Made by a program: the position numbers and the translations under genes. Shown piece by piece: positions 22,490 through 34,400 of a DNA stretch of 64,000 nt. Source of the stretch: Spisula solida (Eukaryota; Mollusca; Bivalvia; Venerida; Mactridae); the NCBI GenBank assembly GCA_947247005.1, contig OX365948.1, forward strand, positions 37,638,601 to 37,702,600, in the 5' to 3' direction. Each line of letters starts with the position of its first letter. The first letter of the stretch is position 1. The notes under the pieces were generated by a model. The model had not been told where the DNA came from. It saw only the letters and a program-made list of their open reading frames with translations, and ran no database searches.

Positions 22490-23877
22490 TCTAGCTGACA
22501 ATTAAATAACCCTACCATTATGAAAATTGTCACTCTACTCGTTGTTTAGGTGTTTCGACCAGTATCTAGAATACGCATAAGACACGGAAGTAACTCAGGA
22601 GTCCGTTTTATAAGAAAATCGCTTCGTAGCGCTTTCTCAACATGTTGACATGCGTGCAACTATGGTAACAGCACATACCTTCCAACACCGTAATCAAAGA
22701 GTCCTAGAATGCTACCAATTGGTAATGTTGGGTGCGAAGAGGGAAACATAATGACTATAACAGTAAGCTGAAGCTTTATTTGTATACTTATATTGCACAA
22801 CTCAACCGAGTGGTTAGAGCAATCATGAGTTACCATAGTTATTAAAATGGTAGTGATACAGTTGTTGTATATTTACGAGTACTTTAGGGTTAAATGATCT
22901 GCCCAGGACTGCTTTATTCAGTGCCAGGACAAGGCAACTGTATAAATGTCATTATATACCGGAATTTCCCTCCACGTACTTAAAACAAAGGAGTTAACTC
23001 CCCGGCAAAACGTAGTTAATCTTACAGCATTTACCTCCCTTCTATTTAAATCTTTAACAAAGACAAATCTGAGCACATTGACAGAGTATTACAATTCTGA
23101 AATTTAACAAGGGGAATTTAAATCAGCGGACTATTTTATATCCTAAAATCTACCGCGCCGTTGATGGTCTTTACAACTTCAATATAACGTTTTAATTATT
23201 TTATAAAAAAGTAAGTTAATAATAAGCTCATTGTTGGTGTAGATTAACCAGAAAACATATTAGCAAGTTGCCTTCGAAGATGACCGCCAATTCAATACAA
23301 ACGTGAGGTATGTATTGTACTTATGACCGGAAGTAAGTCCCTTTTTGTACCTTTCGTGATCTGCTATTTGCGTGATGCTTTCCCCGTCCGAAGTTATATG
23401 AGACAGTCTCTAGGAAAACCTGCATAATTGACATTATGTAATTACTGCATGTAACAAGGTTTTGAAAAAGCTTTCAAATAAGAAAAAATGACATATCTGT
23501 AGATTCAATTTTAAGTCATTTATCCATATATTACTATATCTTAGCTTTAAAATGTCTTATGCATTATGTCGAAATCATTTACTTCGTTGCTATGGTGACC
23601 AATTTCAGAAAGGTACTCTGATTGAGAAACAATTAGTTAATTAAAACAGTAGTAGCCTTTCTCTAAATGTGAACATTTACCATTTGGATGTATATTTTAA
23701 AACTTAAAACTTCATTCTAAAACTTGATACCATTTTGACCAGTTTGTGTACAGAATTGATCAAATGCAGTATCGATAAAGTACTTGTTACAACGACGTCG
23801 AATGACGCTTGAATGACGTTTGCGACTTCACACAAAAAGGGTCTGAATAGGGCCTCAACAAAACAGCTGTAACTTCC
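22490..23877. other. Gene-free stretch
   Basis: No exon or RNA gene recognised. A fragment near 22802-22830 (CTCAACCGAGTGGTTAGAGC) resembles a pol III box A region but has no box B, so it is probably a SINE remnant. Confidence 0.35.
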
Positions 23878-24428
23878 TTAAAGGTGCTGCCTCACATATT
23901 GGGCAATAATTTTGTACCTCGTGATTTTCCAACCTAACCAAGTATTGATGTAATAGAAAGCCACTGACGGTTGTTTTATGAAAGATTTGGTGCAAATAAG
24001 CAATTTTAACCACTCCCGATATTGACCACTGAGTTTTTTTTTCTTGAAAAAAGCGCTAATTAGTTTCCTTTCAACATTCTTTGTTAATTATGTAATTCAC
24101 ACTTGATCGAACTGTAACATCAACAAACTACAGCATAAACATCAGTGAGTTATTTGGTTCATTTTTCGATTCGTTTTCATCAAATGCGAACAAATTTCAG
24201 GCAATTTAAGTAATAGTAGTGTTAATTCTATAGGGTATTAATACCCTATATAATTTTTTAGGTAAAAATACTAAATAACAACAAATTGCCGAAGTTTCTC
24301 AAGTTATTTTATATGTCAGTGTGGTTGTTTATTGGATATACAGACAAATGTACCAACATTTCGCGAATATTTGACATTTTTTTTTATTTTTGGAATTCAC
24401 CAATAATATTATGTGAGGCAGTCCCTTT
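23878..24428 (+). mobile_element. TTAA-flanked MITE, copy 1
   Basis: About 550 bases aligning along their length with 32458-32996. The ends AGGTGCTGCCTCAC and GTGAGGCAGTCCCT are inverted. The left flank is TTAA and the right TTAG, a one-base decay of TTAA. A TTAA target is typical of piggyBac-type transposition, so this is probably a non-autonomous derivative. The middle has a small palindrome (TAGGGTATTAATACCCTA, 24232-24249). Confidence 0.75.
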
Positions 24429-24429
24429 A

Positions 24430-25816
24430 GGAATCAAGAAAAGTTACTAACAAAATTTCTTTTGCATTTTGCTTCATTAAGAATACTCTTTTAAATAATA
24501 AAAAATCTCAAAATAATTTTTTTGGTCAAATTAGCAGGTTTTCCTGGAGACTGGCTCATATTAATCTCGTTACTGTAAGACATGTTTGACTAAATAATGT
24601 CAGGCCAAACAAAACGAAATTGGAGACGTATTGTGTTGCGTGCTATAGTATTATTTACAGAGAACGGACGAAAGCAGATATTTTAAATAATATCTATTGT
24701 TTCAATTTAAGTCATAGGTAAACATGAAATGTAATTTGAAAGCAAGATTAACCATGTATAACGTTCACCTTTTGATTGCACTGTCACACACTAATAGTTT
24801 GAATTGTTACTAAATGTTTAAATTGAAATTCGAATATTTAGACTTTATTTATAGATTATAACACTAACTTATACTATGAAATAAAAATAAACCTAAATCT
24901 ATGTTCTAAACAGAATTATCTCATCGCTAATTTGTTTTATCGTTTATGTAATCCATGGAGATTAGGAACATGTAACTGGATTAATCCGGGATTAAGTTAT
25001 TAAAATTATGCAAACGGTAGGTATACTCAAGCACCTCATTTAGTTTTCAATTATCATAAACTATGAAAGCATATTAGACTGTAATACTGGACTGGGGTTC
25101 AATGTCGGATACGTTTTCAGGCGCGGTGGTACCAAAACGCGACCTCCGCGGCGGATGAATCCACATAATTCTGACAAAATAATTCCCCTACTGCAGTATA
25201 GGAGAGATCACAGTATTCATTTGCAAAATGCCCACCGGTAATCTATTGGATGAATGAACAATAAAAACCTGCGATTCACCAATAGCTAGCGGGTGGTATG
25301 AATGCAATTGTATACAAACATGGTCTCTCTTATTACTACTTCACAATACTTGCTCATAAAAATAACACCGAAATATTCCATCGAACTCAATTTCAGAGAA
25401 AACCATGCTTGGGTTTATCAGTTGATTTATGATCCTAAAACTTGATTTTCCATAATAAATAATGCACCTCAGATACACTATAAAATATTATTACTGTGCC
25501 AATTTCCCCCAAATCTTTCCGGACGATCATGTCCCAGGATTTCTGATTCACATTTCAACTCAGTTTCTTCCTATAACTACTTTAAGAACACATTTCACTA
25601 GACTACCCGGTATCGATTGTTAAGAAATATAAATCATGGTTGTACGTAAATATAGTCCAGTTAGGATATTGTGACAGTGACGTTGCAGTTTATGTGTACG
25701 CAAAAAATCACAACCATTGTCTAAATAGGTAGAGCGAAGTTTAGTATATTAGTTTAGCAGAAATATAGTTGTTTGTACAGTATAAGCCTTTGTAATTGGT
25801 TTTACACCGTTATAGT
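24430..25816. other. Gene-free stretch
   Basis: AT-rich with no recognisable exon or RNA gene. The 47-bp repeat copy 2 follows. Confidence 0.35.
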
Positions 25817-25863
25817 GGACCCGACCGCTGCGTCATTGGATTTTTATCCTGACTGGACTATAG
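25817..25863. repeat. 47-bp dispersed repeat, copy 2
   Basis: Counterpart of 2083-2129, lying about 100 bases upstream of the second tRNA-Trp gene. The other two tRNA-Trp genes lack it, so it is unlikely to be a shared tRNA promoter element. Confidence 0.6.
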
Positions 25864-25959
25864 GTGCTCATGTTTTCTGACCCACCTACATATAGTACAA
25901 AACATTATAGAAATGTTTACAACATGGATTAATGACCAAGCAACGTTGGAATCAACTAT

Positions 25960-26031
25960 GACTCTGTGGCACAACGGTAGCGCGTCTGACTCCAGATCAG
26001 AAGGTTGCGTGTTCGAATCACGTCAGGGTCA
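25960..26031 (+). tRNA. tRNA-Trp (CCA), gene 2, D-stem variant
   Basis: Identical to the copies at 15037 and 27072 except for one change, GCGC to GCAC in the 5' D stem. This replaces a G-C pair with an A-C mismatch at canonical pair 12-23. All other stems, the CCA anticodon, the box B region and a downstream T-run are intact. It may be functional, near-functional or an early pseudogene. Confidence 0.85.
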
Positions 26032-26173
26032 AACTTTTTGTTGAAATAGTATGTTATGTAGATAAAGTTTTATTCAGTTACGAAACTTTATTTTAAGAGC
26101 AGCTAATTGTAGCTTGGTGTCAAAAGATGTAAACAGAACATACATACATCTATACACGTATATGTCATAATTG

Positions 26174-26505
26174 TACGGGCCCCCGTGGCCACAGGTAACT
26201 GTATCATTAATAAAGAGAAAACACAAAAATATCTTTTTATAAAATTTATAATATCTTAGATATTAAAATTTTCATAAAAAATATATTTTTGTTTACTCTT
26301 TATTCATGATACAGTTACCTGTGGTTCTAGCGTGTTGTCTATGAATGTAATTACTTTATGAAGATATCGAAAGCCGATTTTGTTTTTGATACCATGAAAA
26401 TCTGATCACTTTAGTACAAGTGCACCTTTCTAAAATAACGTAAATTTTATAAAATAATTTGTTTTTACTTTTTATCAATGATACAGTTATCTGTGTCCGT
26501 GACAT
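26174..26505. mobile_element. MITE-like cluster of a repeated inverted end
   Basis: CACAGGTAACTGTATCATTA (26190-26209) appears inverted at 26305-26323 and again, diverged, at 26475-26494. The first pair makes a hairpin with 29-base arms; the outer pair could be the true ends of a 330-bp element with the middle copy internal. No coding potential. Confidence 0.55.
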
Positions 26506-27071
26506 AGTCATACCTCACTTTCAAAACCTATCTCTCTTTTGCGGTTATATTTAACATTAAATAATACACGTCAAGAGCCTATGGTGATTCTGATTAAACT
26601 ACTCAAACTTTGCTAAGGATTTAGAAATCAATATCCATGCCTGTCGTACGTTAACTGAACAGAACCGATGAAGAAAACATCGTTTCTGCTGTTTTTTGTC
26701 GCTTTATTAATATCATATTTTGTAAGACCAAAATGCCACTTTTTTATCACATAGGCTAAAATGTATCACAGATGTTTAAGTGGGTTTGGGTCAGCACTAA
26801 CACAAATTTTAAAGCAATTATGCTTTATTCTTTTACAATTCTAAAGATGTAACACTATGTTTTAATGAAAATTCCATCAGTCTATCTAATCCGATTTGCA
26901 AAAAAATTATATTCACACGAAAAATGTGTTGACACATATCAAATGTTTAGTAGTATTTTATAGGCTTTGATACCTGAATAGATACATTTACTGATGTATT
27001 TGAGGTATTTGATTACTTCAACTTGTTTCAGGGATTTTTTATATTACAATTATAACATGTATGTTTCATAT

Positions 27072-27143
27072 GACTCTGTGGCGCAACGGTAGCGCGTCTG
27101 ACTCCAGATCAGAAGGTTGCGTGTTCGAATCACGTCAGGGTCA
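27072..27143 (+). tRNA. tRNA-Trp (CCA), gene 3
   Basis: The 72-base sequence is identical to gene 1, with all stems paired and a T-run directly downstream. It lies 1.04 kb past gene 2 in the same orientation. The first bases after the terminator and a later TATGTAGA(T/C)A motif resemble gene 2, suggesting a local duplication somewhat larger than the tRNA. Confidence 0.97.
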
Positions 27144-28422
27144 AACTTTTTATTAAAAAAATCATTTTTATATGTAGACAAGTAGGCTACCATATTTGTA
27201 TTTTTTTAATCACGAAACAATTACATTTAGCAGTTATAATATAACACTAGCCCAATGCCGGGATAAGCTTAAAACAGAGCATATAAAATTTACACTCAAT
27301 CACACTCAATCACACTCCCAATGCAATGCCTATAGTTTCCATGATTTGTCCACTATTTATACTGCGATTTGGTGGGGATAGATACATATTTAACTGATGT
27401 TTCTATGATTGCTTTATCAAAATCGATTGATTGTAAGATGAAAATAATTTCAAATTATGAACATCACTGCAAATTGAAAAATCACAAAAATACACCATGA
27501 AAAATATTACCAAGGTGGGTGTCAATTTTACTAAACAGTTAATAACAATACAAACAATAAACTAATAACATTCTGTTCCTTGTTAATTATTATCTAGTAT
27601 GTCCTTCCTGTCTTTTATGATATATTTATACCAATTATAATGCACCAATGCCCAAGTTAAGACAAATTTGCAAGAAATAAAATTTCACATCTCTTTTCAT
27701 AATGAATAGATTTTTTATACACTTCATAATATTATGGTTTTATCGGCCGGTGTCTGTGATATTGCTGTTATTTGAACACCAACAGGGGGCATCAGCCAAG
27801 GGAGATAAATGAGGGTTACTCGTTTATTCCAGACAGCAGCATCAAAATATTAACAAAATAACCAAATAAAACTAGCCCTGATACAATTATATTCAAGGTC
27901 TTTGTTTTAAGAATTAAAATACAAATGTAAATCTATGAGGACGGCTCGTGAAAAAGGTTAACTGAACATCATAATATAGGTATACAATTATTATGAAGAT
28001 TAAGTATATTAATCTTTATCTCTCATAGGATTAATAATGAGAAAGTATTTACTATTTGACCGCGTTAAGCTTACTAATCCATACATGTGTTTGTTTTATT
28101 ATACACATTTATCAGGCATATCGACGTTACTTACGTAGCTGCCGCGTCGTAAAAGCTGGATTGTTTTTTATTTTTGAAAAAAAAGTATTTTCCTCTTATA
28201 CTTGAAGTTAGATTTATTAGAGTTTGTTTAGTAGTATGTTATAGTATGTTTTAGTAATGCGACGGGTTGAGCTTTCCAATCGTGTGAGTTATATCTGCGA
28301 ATCATTGATGGACATTGTGACATAAATCGTGGAGTACTAGTATATTGTTTCATATAACGCGATCGGCAGTGATTGATGCACTTTACGTGGTATATGTGAA
28401 GTGACAGACTCTATCATCAGTT
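27144..28422. other. Gene-free stretch
   Basis: AT-rich and without a recognised gene. Its right end precedes the candidate first exon at 28423 and would hold that promoter if the exon is used. Confidence 0.3.
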
Positions 28423-28506
28423 ATGACTACGTTTTCCGTTCATATAAAGACCACTGGTCTTTCTACTTCGAATCCGAACCTAATAGCAGTCGGATCTAAA
28501 AGACCG
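28423..28506 (+). CDS. Candidate distal first exon of the LRRC74-like gene
   Basis: An ATG opens 28 codons (MTTFSVHIKTTGL, then a Ser/Asn-rich stretch) ending exactly at a strong donor (CCG|GTAAGT), phase 0. The third-exon acceptor at 33435 is also phase 0, so this exon can splice to it in place of the 31414 exon and would give about 502 residues. Coding status is inferred from the ATG, frame and donor only. It could instead begin an unrelated gene. Confidence 0.4.
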
Positions 28507-28645
28507 GTAAGTACTACGGTTAGCGACATGGTTAGTGGTCGCAGAAGTTGACAGGTTACATGTCTTTATCAGTCAATTTTATTAATTAATACAGAATCAA
28601 TATTTCTTTTAAAATCGGTCTTTGTTAATAATTATTATTATACAA

Positions 28646-29367
28646 TGTAGCAACGTTAAATGTCGCATCGACGCTAAATGTCGCACCTGACGTTAAATGT
28701 CGCAAGGCTGACGCTAAATGTCGCAACCGACGCTAAATGTCGCAATCCACCCTGACGCTAAATGTCGCATCTGTGACGTTAAATGTCGCAACAAACTGGC
28801 CTGACGTTAAATGTCGCAACATTAACGCTAAATGTCGCAATCCTTTATAAACACTCATTCGTAGTATTACTGTTCTAGTTTAAGTCCAGACGTATCCACA
28901 GTTCTTAGGGGTTTACCCAAAGGGGTACGACACATAAGCATTTAATGATAAAAAACTGTTTTCAAAAAAAATATTTTTTTTTTACTTCTACTATGTAAAT
29001 GTATATTGTATGAAATTTACACAGTAGAAATAAAAAAAATATTTTTTTTGAAAACAGTTTTTAATCACTACAGACTTATGTGTCGAACCCCTTTGGGTAA
29101 ACCCCTAATAACTGTCGATACGTCTGGACTAAAACTAGAACAGTAATACTATAAAAGAGTGTTTATAAAGGATTGCGACATTTAGCGTTAATGTTGCGAC
29201 ATTTAACGTCAGGCCAGTTTGTTGCGACATTTAATGTCACAGATGCGACATTTAGCGTCAGGGGGGATTGCGACACTTAGCGTCGGTTGCGACATTTAGC
29301 GTCAGCCTTGCGACATTTAACGTCAGGTGCGACATTTAGCGTCGATGCGACATTTAACGTTGCTACA
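28646..29367. mobile_element. 722-bp foldback element with 9+9 internal motifs
   Basis: Nearly the whole element is an inverted repeat with arms of about 340 bases meeting in an A/T-rich centre near 29005. The termini are TGTAGCAACGTT and its inverse. It is flanked by TACAA on both sides (28641-28645 and 29368-29372), a likely 5-bp target duplication. Each arm carries nine copies of ACG(C/T)TAAATGTCGCA at irregular spacing. The C/T choice in each copy mirrors between arms in order, as expected of one ancestral arm copied as a unit. No open frame is present. It sits in the first intron of the LRRC74-like gene if the distal exon is real. Confidence 0.92.
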
Positions 29368-29479
29368 TACAACATTCTGTCCGGATAACCAGGTATCATC
29401 CGAAATAAACATAATCCCTTTTTTTGTTACTATTTATAGTAACATAATAATGTTCCCGATACCATACAAAATACGAAAT

Positions 29480-30588
29480 CTACGATACCCATATCTGGCC
29501 TCTGTATAAGAGCAGACCGTAAGAAATGTAGAATTCGTATCTATCGTTTAATTCGAATACAATCTGAAGTCTGGCAAACTCGATGAAAGAAGATTGGGAC
29601 TGTACACACTGGTACATCTGACGTAAATCACAACATTCCCTTACTCCGGTCCATAGGTTGCAGCTGAGGTCGTGTATACCGATGTCCTCTAACATCGGTC
29701 GCATCTTTTGGTCACCCTAACGTTCGTTCAATAACCCAAATCAATCTCCGCGACAGTGTCCTTATCATTTTTTATTACATTGATTTTATTTGGGTGCCTG
29801 AAATCAAAATATGCAGCGGTTTAGTTTCATTTTCTCATTCAGATGTGTGTTGGGCATGGTGAAGTATGCTTTTGGTATATATGCGCTATTTCTTTTCTTT
29901 TTGTGTGTGTTCCTTTCTGTGCCTATCATGATCGACTGTTTCTGTTGAGTGCTGCCTTCCCTGTCCCATGTTTCAATAGCCTTTTCCATAAAATAAAAAA
30001 CAAAATATTCTGACGAGAACAATATACAAAAAAATAAACTACAAAGCTAACGAATTACACCATTTCTGAGATACATGTATTAGAATGTATCGTTAGCTTA
30101 CGCCAGGAAAGATGCAATCATTACAATATCCTATAAAATTCCCTATCCGACGACAATAACGCTAAATGACACATTAAACTTTTCGAGTGCAGCGGGAAAT
30201 GCAGCTCTAGCTGTGACGAGGGTGTTGAAAATACTTTGTTGTTATGTGCAAGTACTAAAGTGCATCCGTTTCAGTACTGGGTGAATCAATAGGCGTATAA
30301 GGATATTCTCGCTGTTGTACTGAACTGTTGTTATTGTTGTTCTTGTTAATTGTTACTATTATCTTCTGTTATTACTGTACAAATTACGTTAATGTGGTAA
30401 TGAGGCTCACAGGGAAGACTGGGTACACCCAACTGTGTTGTCTCTTTAAATAAAGTCTTTATTATTATTAGTAGTATTATGTTCTTGAAACAAATAGAAA
30501 CACCTGATCAGTGAGAACATCCTTCCAGTGTAGTACTGCGCGGTGTCGTAGAAGCTCTATATCCTTACATGGCGTAACAAGCTCGATC
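29480..30588 (-). CDS. Possible two-exon minus-strand gene, unknown family
   Basis: Exon A (30588-30504, 85 bases) has a good acceptor (pyrimidine-rich, then TATGTAG) and donor (CAG|GTGTTT) and reads LVTPCKDIELLRHRAVLHWK. Exon B (29716-29480) follows an acceptor ACGTTAG and continues in phase 0 as GDQKMRPMLEDIGIHDLS, then a Cys- and aromatic-rich part with GVRECCDLRQMYQ and DRYEFYISYGLLLY, ending at a TAG. Both exons have natural-looking amino-acid composition and compatible phase. Exon A needs an upstream exon ending in phase 2, which I did not find. I do not recognise the family. Exon B's acceptor lacks a strong pyrimidine tract. Confidence 0.35.
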
Positions 30589-31413
30589 CTACATATTAAA
30601 CATGTGGAAACGAAAAGATAAAAACGAACCAGACAGGAAAGACAGCACTCAGCATAAAAAAGTTGTGGATTTTTAATCAAGACAATCATGACTATTTTTA
30701 TATTTCAATCGCAGCTAAGTACATTAAAAGACGGTCTAGTTTGATTGGTCATCGTTCAAACAAAATTAACAAAAAGGGAGGACTCGGAAGGATTTTATTT
30801 CTATTTTAAACGCAAGTATCATATTCACAAACATTCTTAAATTGCTTTGTCTACTTAGAAAAACATGTGTTCAAATTTGTTTAGTAGTTTTCTTAGATTT
30901 CTACTTCCACGAAAATGTTTTGATCTAAGACAGAATTGTTTTGTAAATGTTTTCACTATGAAACCGTTATAGAACTGTCCAAGAGGAAAAATTGAACAGC
31001 TAGATCTATATATGTATGTAAATTATTTACGTCCAAAACAAGTTCTGGTTGATTTGAGCATTGCAATGTGTCATTAAATCCCAGTGTCGATAAGACGTTG
31101 AACGCTCACATTTTTATCACGTTGAGAGAAGACGCTGATTATTGATTACGTCAATAAAATCATCTATAATTAGAACCTCGTCGTCAATCATTTGCAAACC
31201 AGTGTGCCTCGGATACTCACAATTAATTTGGAAAATGTTGGCGATTCTATCCTAATAATCAATATAGTAGAGGATTGAGAATGTACCTAGGTTATATTAA
31301 GTTAATTCTCGACACCTAGAACCAGACATGGATTATCAATTTCCTCGGCTATATTCTATGGATTAATCGTTAGTCAATAAGCATGTGAATGAATTGATAG
31401 AATTACCTTGGCA

Positions 31414-34400
31414 ATGGAGTTCTATGAAGACTGTGAATTATATACGGTAAGATAAATTATTTGCACGGTGAAACGTACTTGTATTAATTAAGAATATCAA
31501 CAATGTCAATTAGTGAAATAATGAAATAACAACTGCGTGAAAATACTCCGATAATATGACGAGCATCATGCTATATTATTACTTTTAATTAACTAAACCT
31601 CGAAATTATTTAAATCTACGGAATTAAAAGACCTACGTTTCATAATGATCAAATGTAGTTTGTGTTTGCAAATGTAACTCATTTCATTTGCTATGAAAAA
31701 TATTAGTATGCGATCTATTTAACAAAATATTTAATTTCCTGAAACCCATTTTGCTACTTTCAAGAATTGAGGTCCGTTTCGTCTGTCCAGCTTCTCATAA
31801 ACTGTGTATACGTGCTTTTTACTTGTTTTAATTGCCAAATTTTGTAATATTTTTGACAACTTAAAAAAATCACGAAATATTTAAAAACAAATCATATACA
31901 TGTATACACGTTGGATAATATAAGATACTATTTGATTAGGATACATGAGCAAGTTAAAATTAATGGGCAACCTGTTTTTTTTCAATATTGATGACAGGCT
32001 GTATTGTATGAGAGACTGAGGAGACGGTACGAACCCATAGTATAACTATGTACTAGTACAGTGTACATACATTGTGTATGTTTCATTTGAATTTGACCTT
32101 CCAAGTCACATACCACATTTAAGCGATGTGGGGAGGTCTCAAAATGTATAAAACAAATCAGAGCGGAGGGGGCGACTCAAATATTTCTAACTGCGTTAAA
32201 TAGCCTAAGAATCTTCCCTTCTAAGCCACATACCACATTTCTCTATATTGTGGGTATATACATGTATATGGTGTGAGTTCATATGTGTCAGCAACAATAT
32301 AAGAAACAACCAAAAAACAGTGTATGTGTGAACATGTCATTTAATTTTCTAAATGACGAATTTAGCCAAGAATAAAACACATACAACATAAATGACAAGA
32401 AATATTTTTTTAGCGCAACCTAAAATAATGTTGGCAAAACACATAGGATGGCTACTTTAAAGGTGCTGCCTCACAGATCGGGCTAAAATCTATGTATGAC
32501 GTAATTGTCCTACCTAACCAAGTATTTACATAATAGAAAGTCACTGGTGGATGCTTTAGGAAAGATTTATGGCATATAAGCAATTTAAATCACTCTTGAT
32601 ATTTGGCACTCAGTATTTTTCTGTTTAAAAATATCGCAGAGTTTCCTTCCAAAATGTTCTGTGAATTATGTTATTCACACACGAGCAAACTGTAACTTCA
32701 ACAAACTAAAACCGAAACATCCGTGAGGTATTCGATTCGTTTCGTATTTCGTTTTCACCGAATGGAAACAAATTTGAGGCAATTTAAGTGATAGTAGTGC
32801 TAATTCTATAGGGTAATAATAGAATTTTGGGTGTAAAAATGCTAAATTACTACAAAATGCCGATGTTTCTCAAGTTATTTTTTATGTCAATGTGGTTGTT
32901 TATGGCATATACAGGAAACTATACCAAAATTACATGAATATTTGACAATTTAATTTTATTTTTGCAATACACCAATACGTGAGGCAGTCCATTTAACCAC
33001 CTAAGCAATGCAATTGCGTACCCACCCGAACACTATTTATTTATTATAGCATCATCTGTATTTACAACATATATTGCACATAACATATAACACAAATTAT
33101 ACAATGTACATGTATACAGCCACTCTTATTAAGAGTTATAAGAGTCATTATCTATATACATTATTATAAAATATCTAATTATCAAAACTTCATGGTACCA
33201 CTTCTGACTAACTGTGAGCGGCCATACATTAAGGTGTTATGTTATTGTTGATGGTACTGATGAAAGTGTTGTTGGTGACATGGATTAATCGCATAGAGAA
33301 ACATAAACACCTGCCAAAATACTTCCAGGAACAGCCATATAATATAGTTGCTGATAATAGGACTGGCACTGTCCGGTATTCCGGTAATGACATTTATCAC
33401 GGCGCGTACTTATAGTGTTAAAATATATTTACAGTCACAGTCGGGAAAGTCCAGCCGGAATGATCCTATATCCAGTGCCGGTCGGTCAAGGGCCCATCTT
33501 ACAGCAACCCCTCACAGTGCCAACAAAACTGGTCAGTTTCAGCCATTGAAGGAGGAAGACCTGGAAACGGTGCTAGATTTTACAGGTAAAGCTATGATAA
33601 AGTAATTGCTCTTAATTACTCGTATATACAACACCAGTAAAAACATGAGCATTATCCAAAATGAAATTATTTATTACGCATTACCGACTAGACATTAGAG
33701 TTTGTTTGGTGTATTGTTCTTCAACGGATTGTATAGACCAATTTAAGAGGAAGATGCCGGGAGGTGAGTTGGATTCAGAAAGGGCTGCAGACGGGGGGAG
33801 ACAGGGTAGCATGAAGAAGGAATGTGGATATCCTAGTGGTTAAGCGTTCGCTTCGAGTGCGGGAGGTCTCGGGTTCGATCCCTGGCCGCGTCATACCACA
33901 GGAACTTGCATTTATAATTTGAAAAAAAAATGAAAACAAAATTGAACGAGACAGGGTTGCTGAAGAGGGAAGAAAAAAAAATAAAGGACGGACTTAACAA
34001 CGGTTAATCATCTTAGCCAAAGTTTTAACTTGAAAATTGAATGCATAGTTCAGGCGTATATTTTAACTTATGTATACGTTTCTTCTCTACTCGTAATTAT
34101 TACTTCTGGCTTATTAAAATGTAATATTATACATCACCCTTATTTCATTCAACTGTTTCTTTGTTATTCCAATCAGTCAATATATCCAGCGATAGACTGA
34201 CTGATTTGCATGTTCCAAACACAGCAATACAGTGGTGTGAACTATTTCTTAACTATGGTATTTCAATATTTTAACGACGTATTGATTAAACAAATGTATG
34301 CGTTTTTAGAACGATGTGCATGTACTATTATATAAGTATATATAGTTAAATCAATAGTATTTTTAAGCAATTAGGTTTTGTTGTACTTTATTGCATATTG

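Noticed and set aside
21475..22533. Pro/Ser- and Asp/Gly-rich open frames
   Set aside because: They are simple-sequence translations of the compound microsatellite.
33661..33843. 60-codon frame as an LRRC74-like exon
   Set aside because: It runs into a SINE fragment, and the neighbouring exons (33585 to 35713) already join in phase without it.
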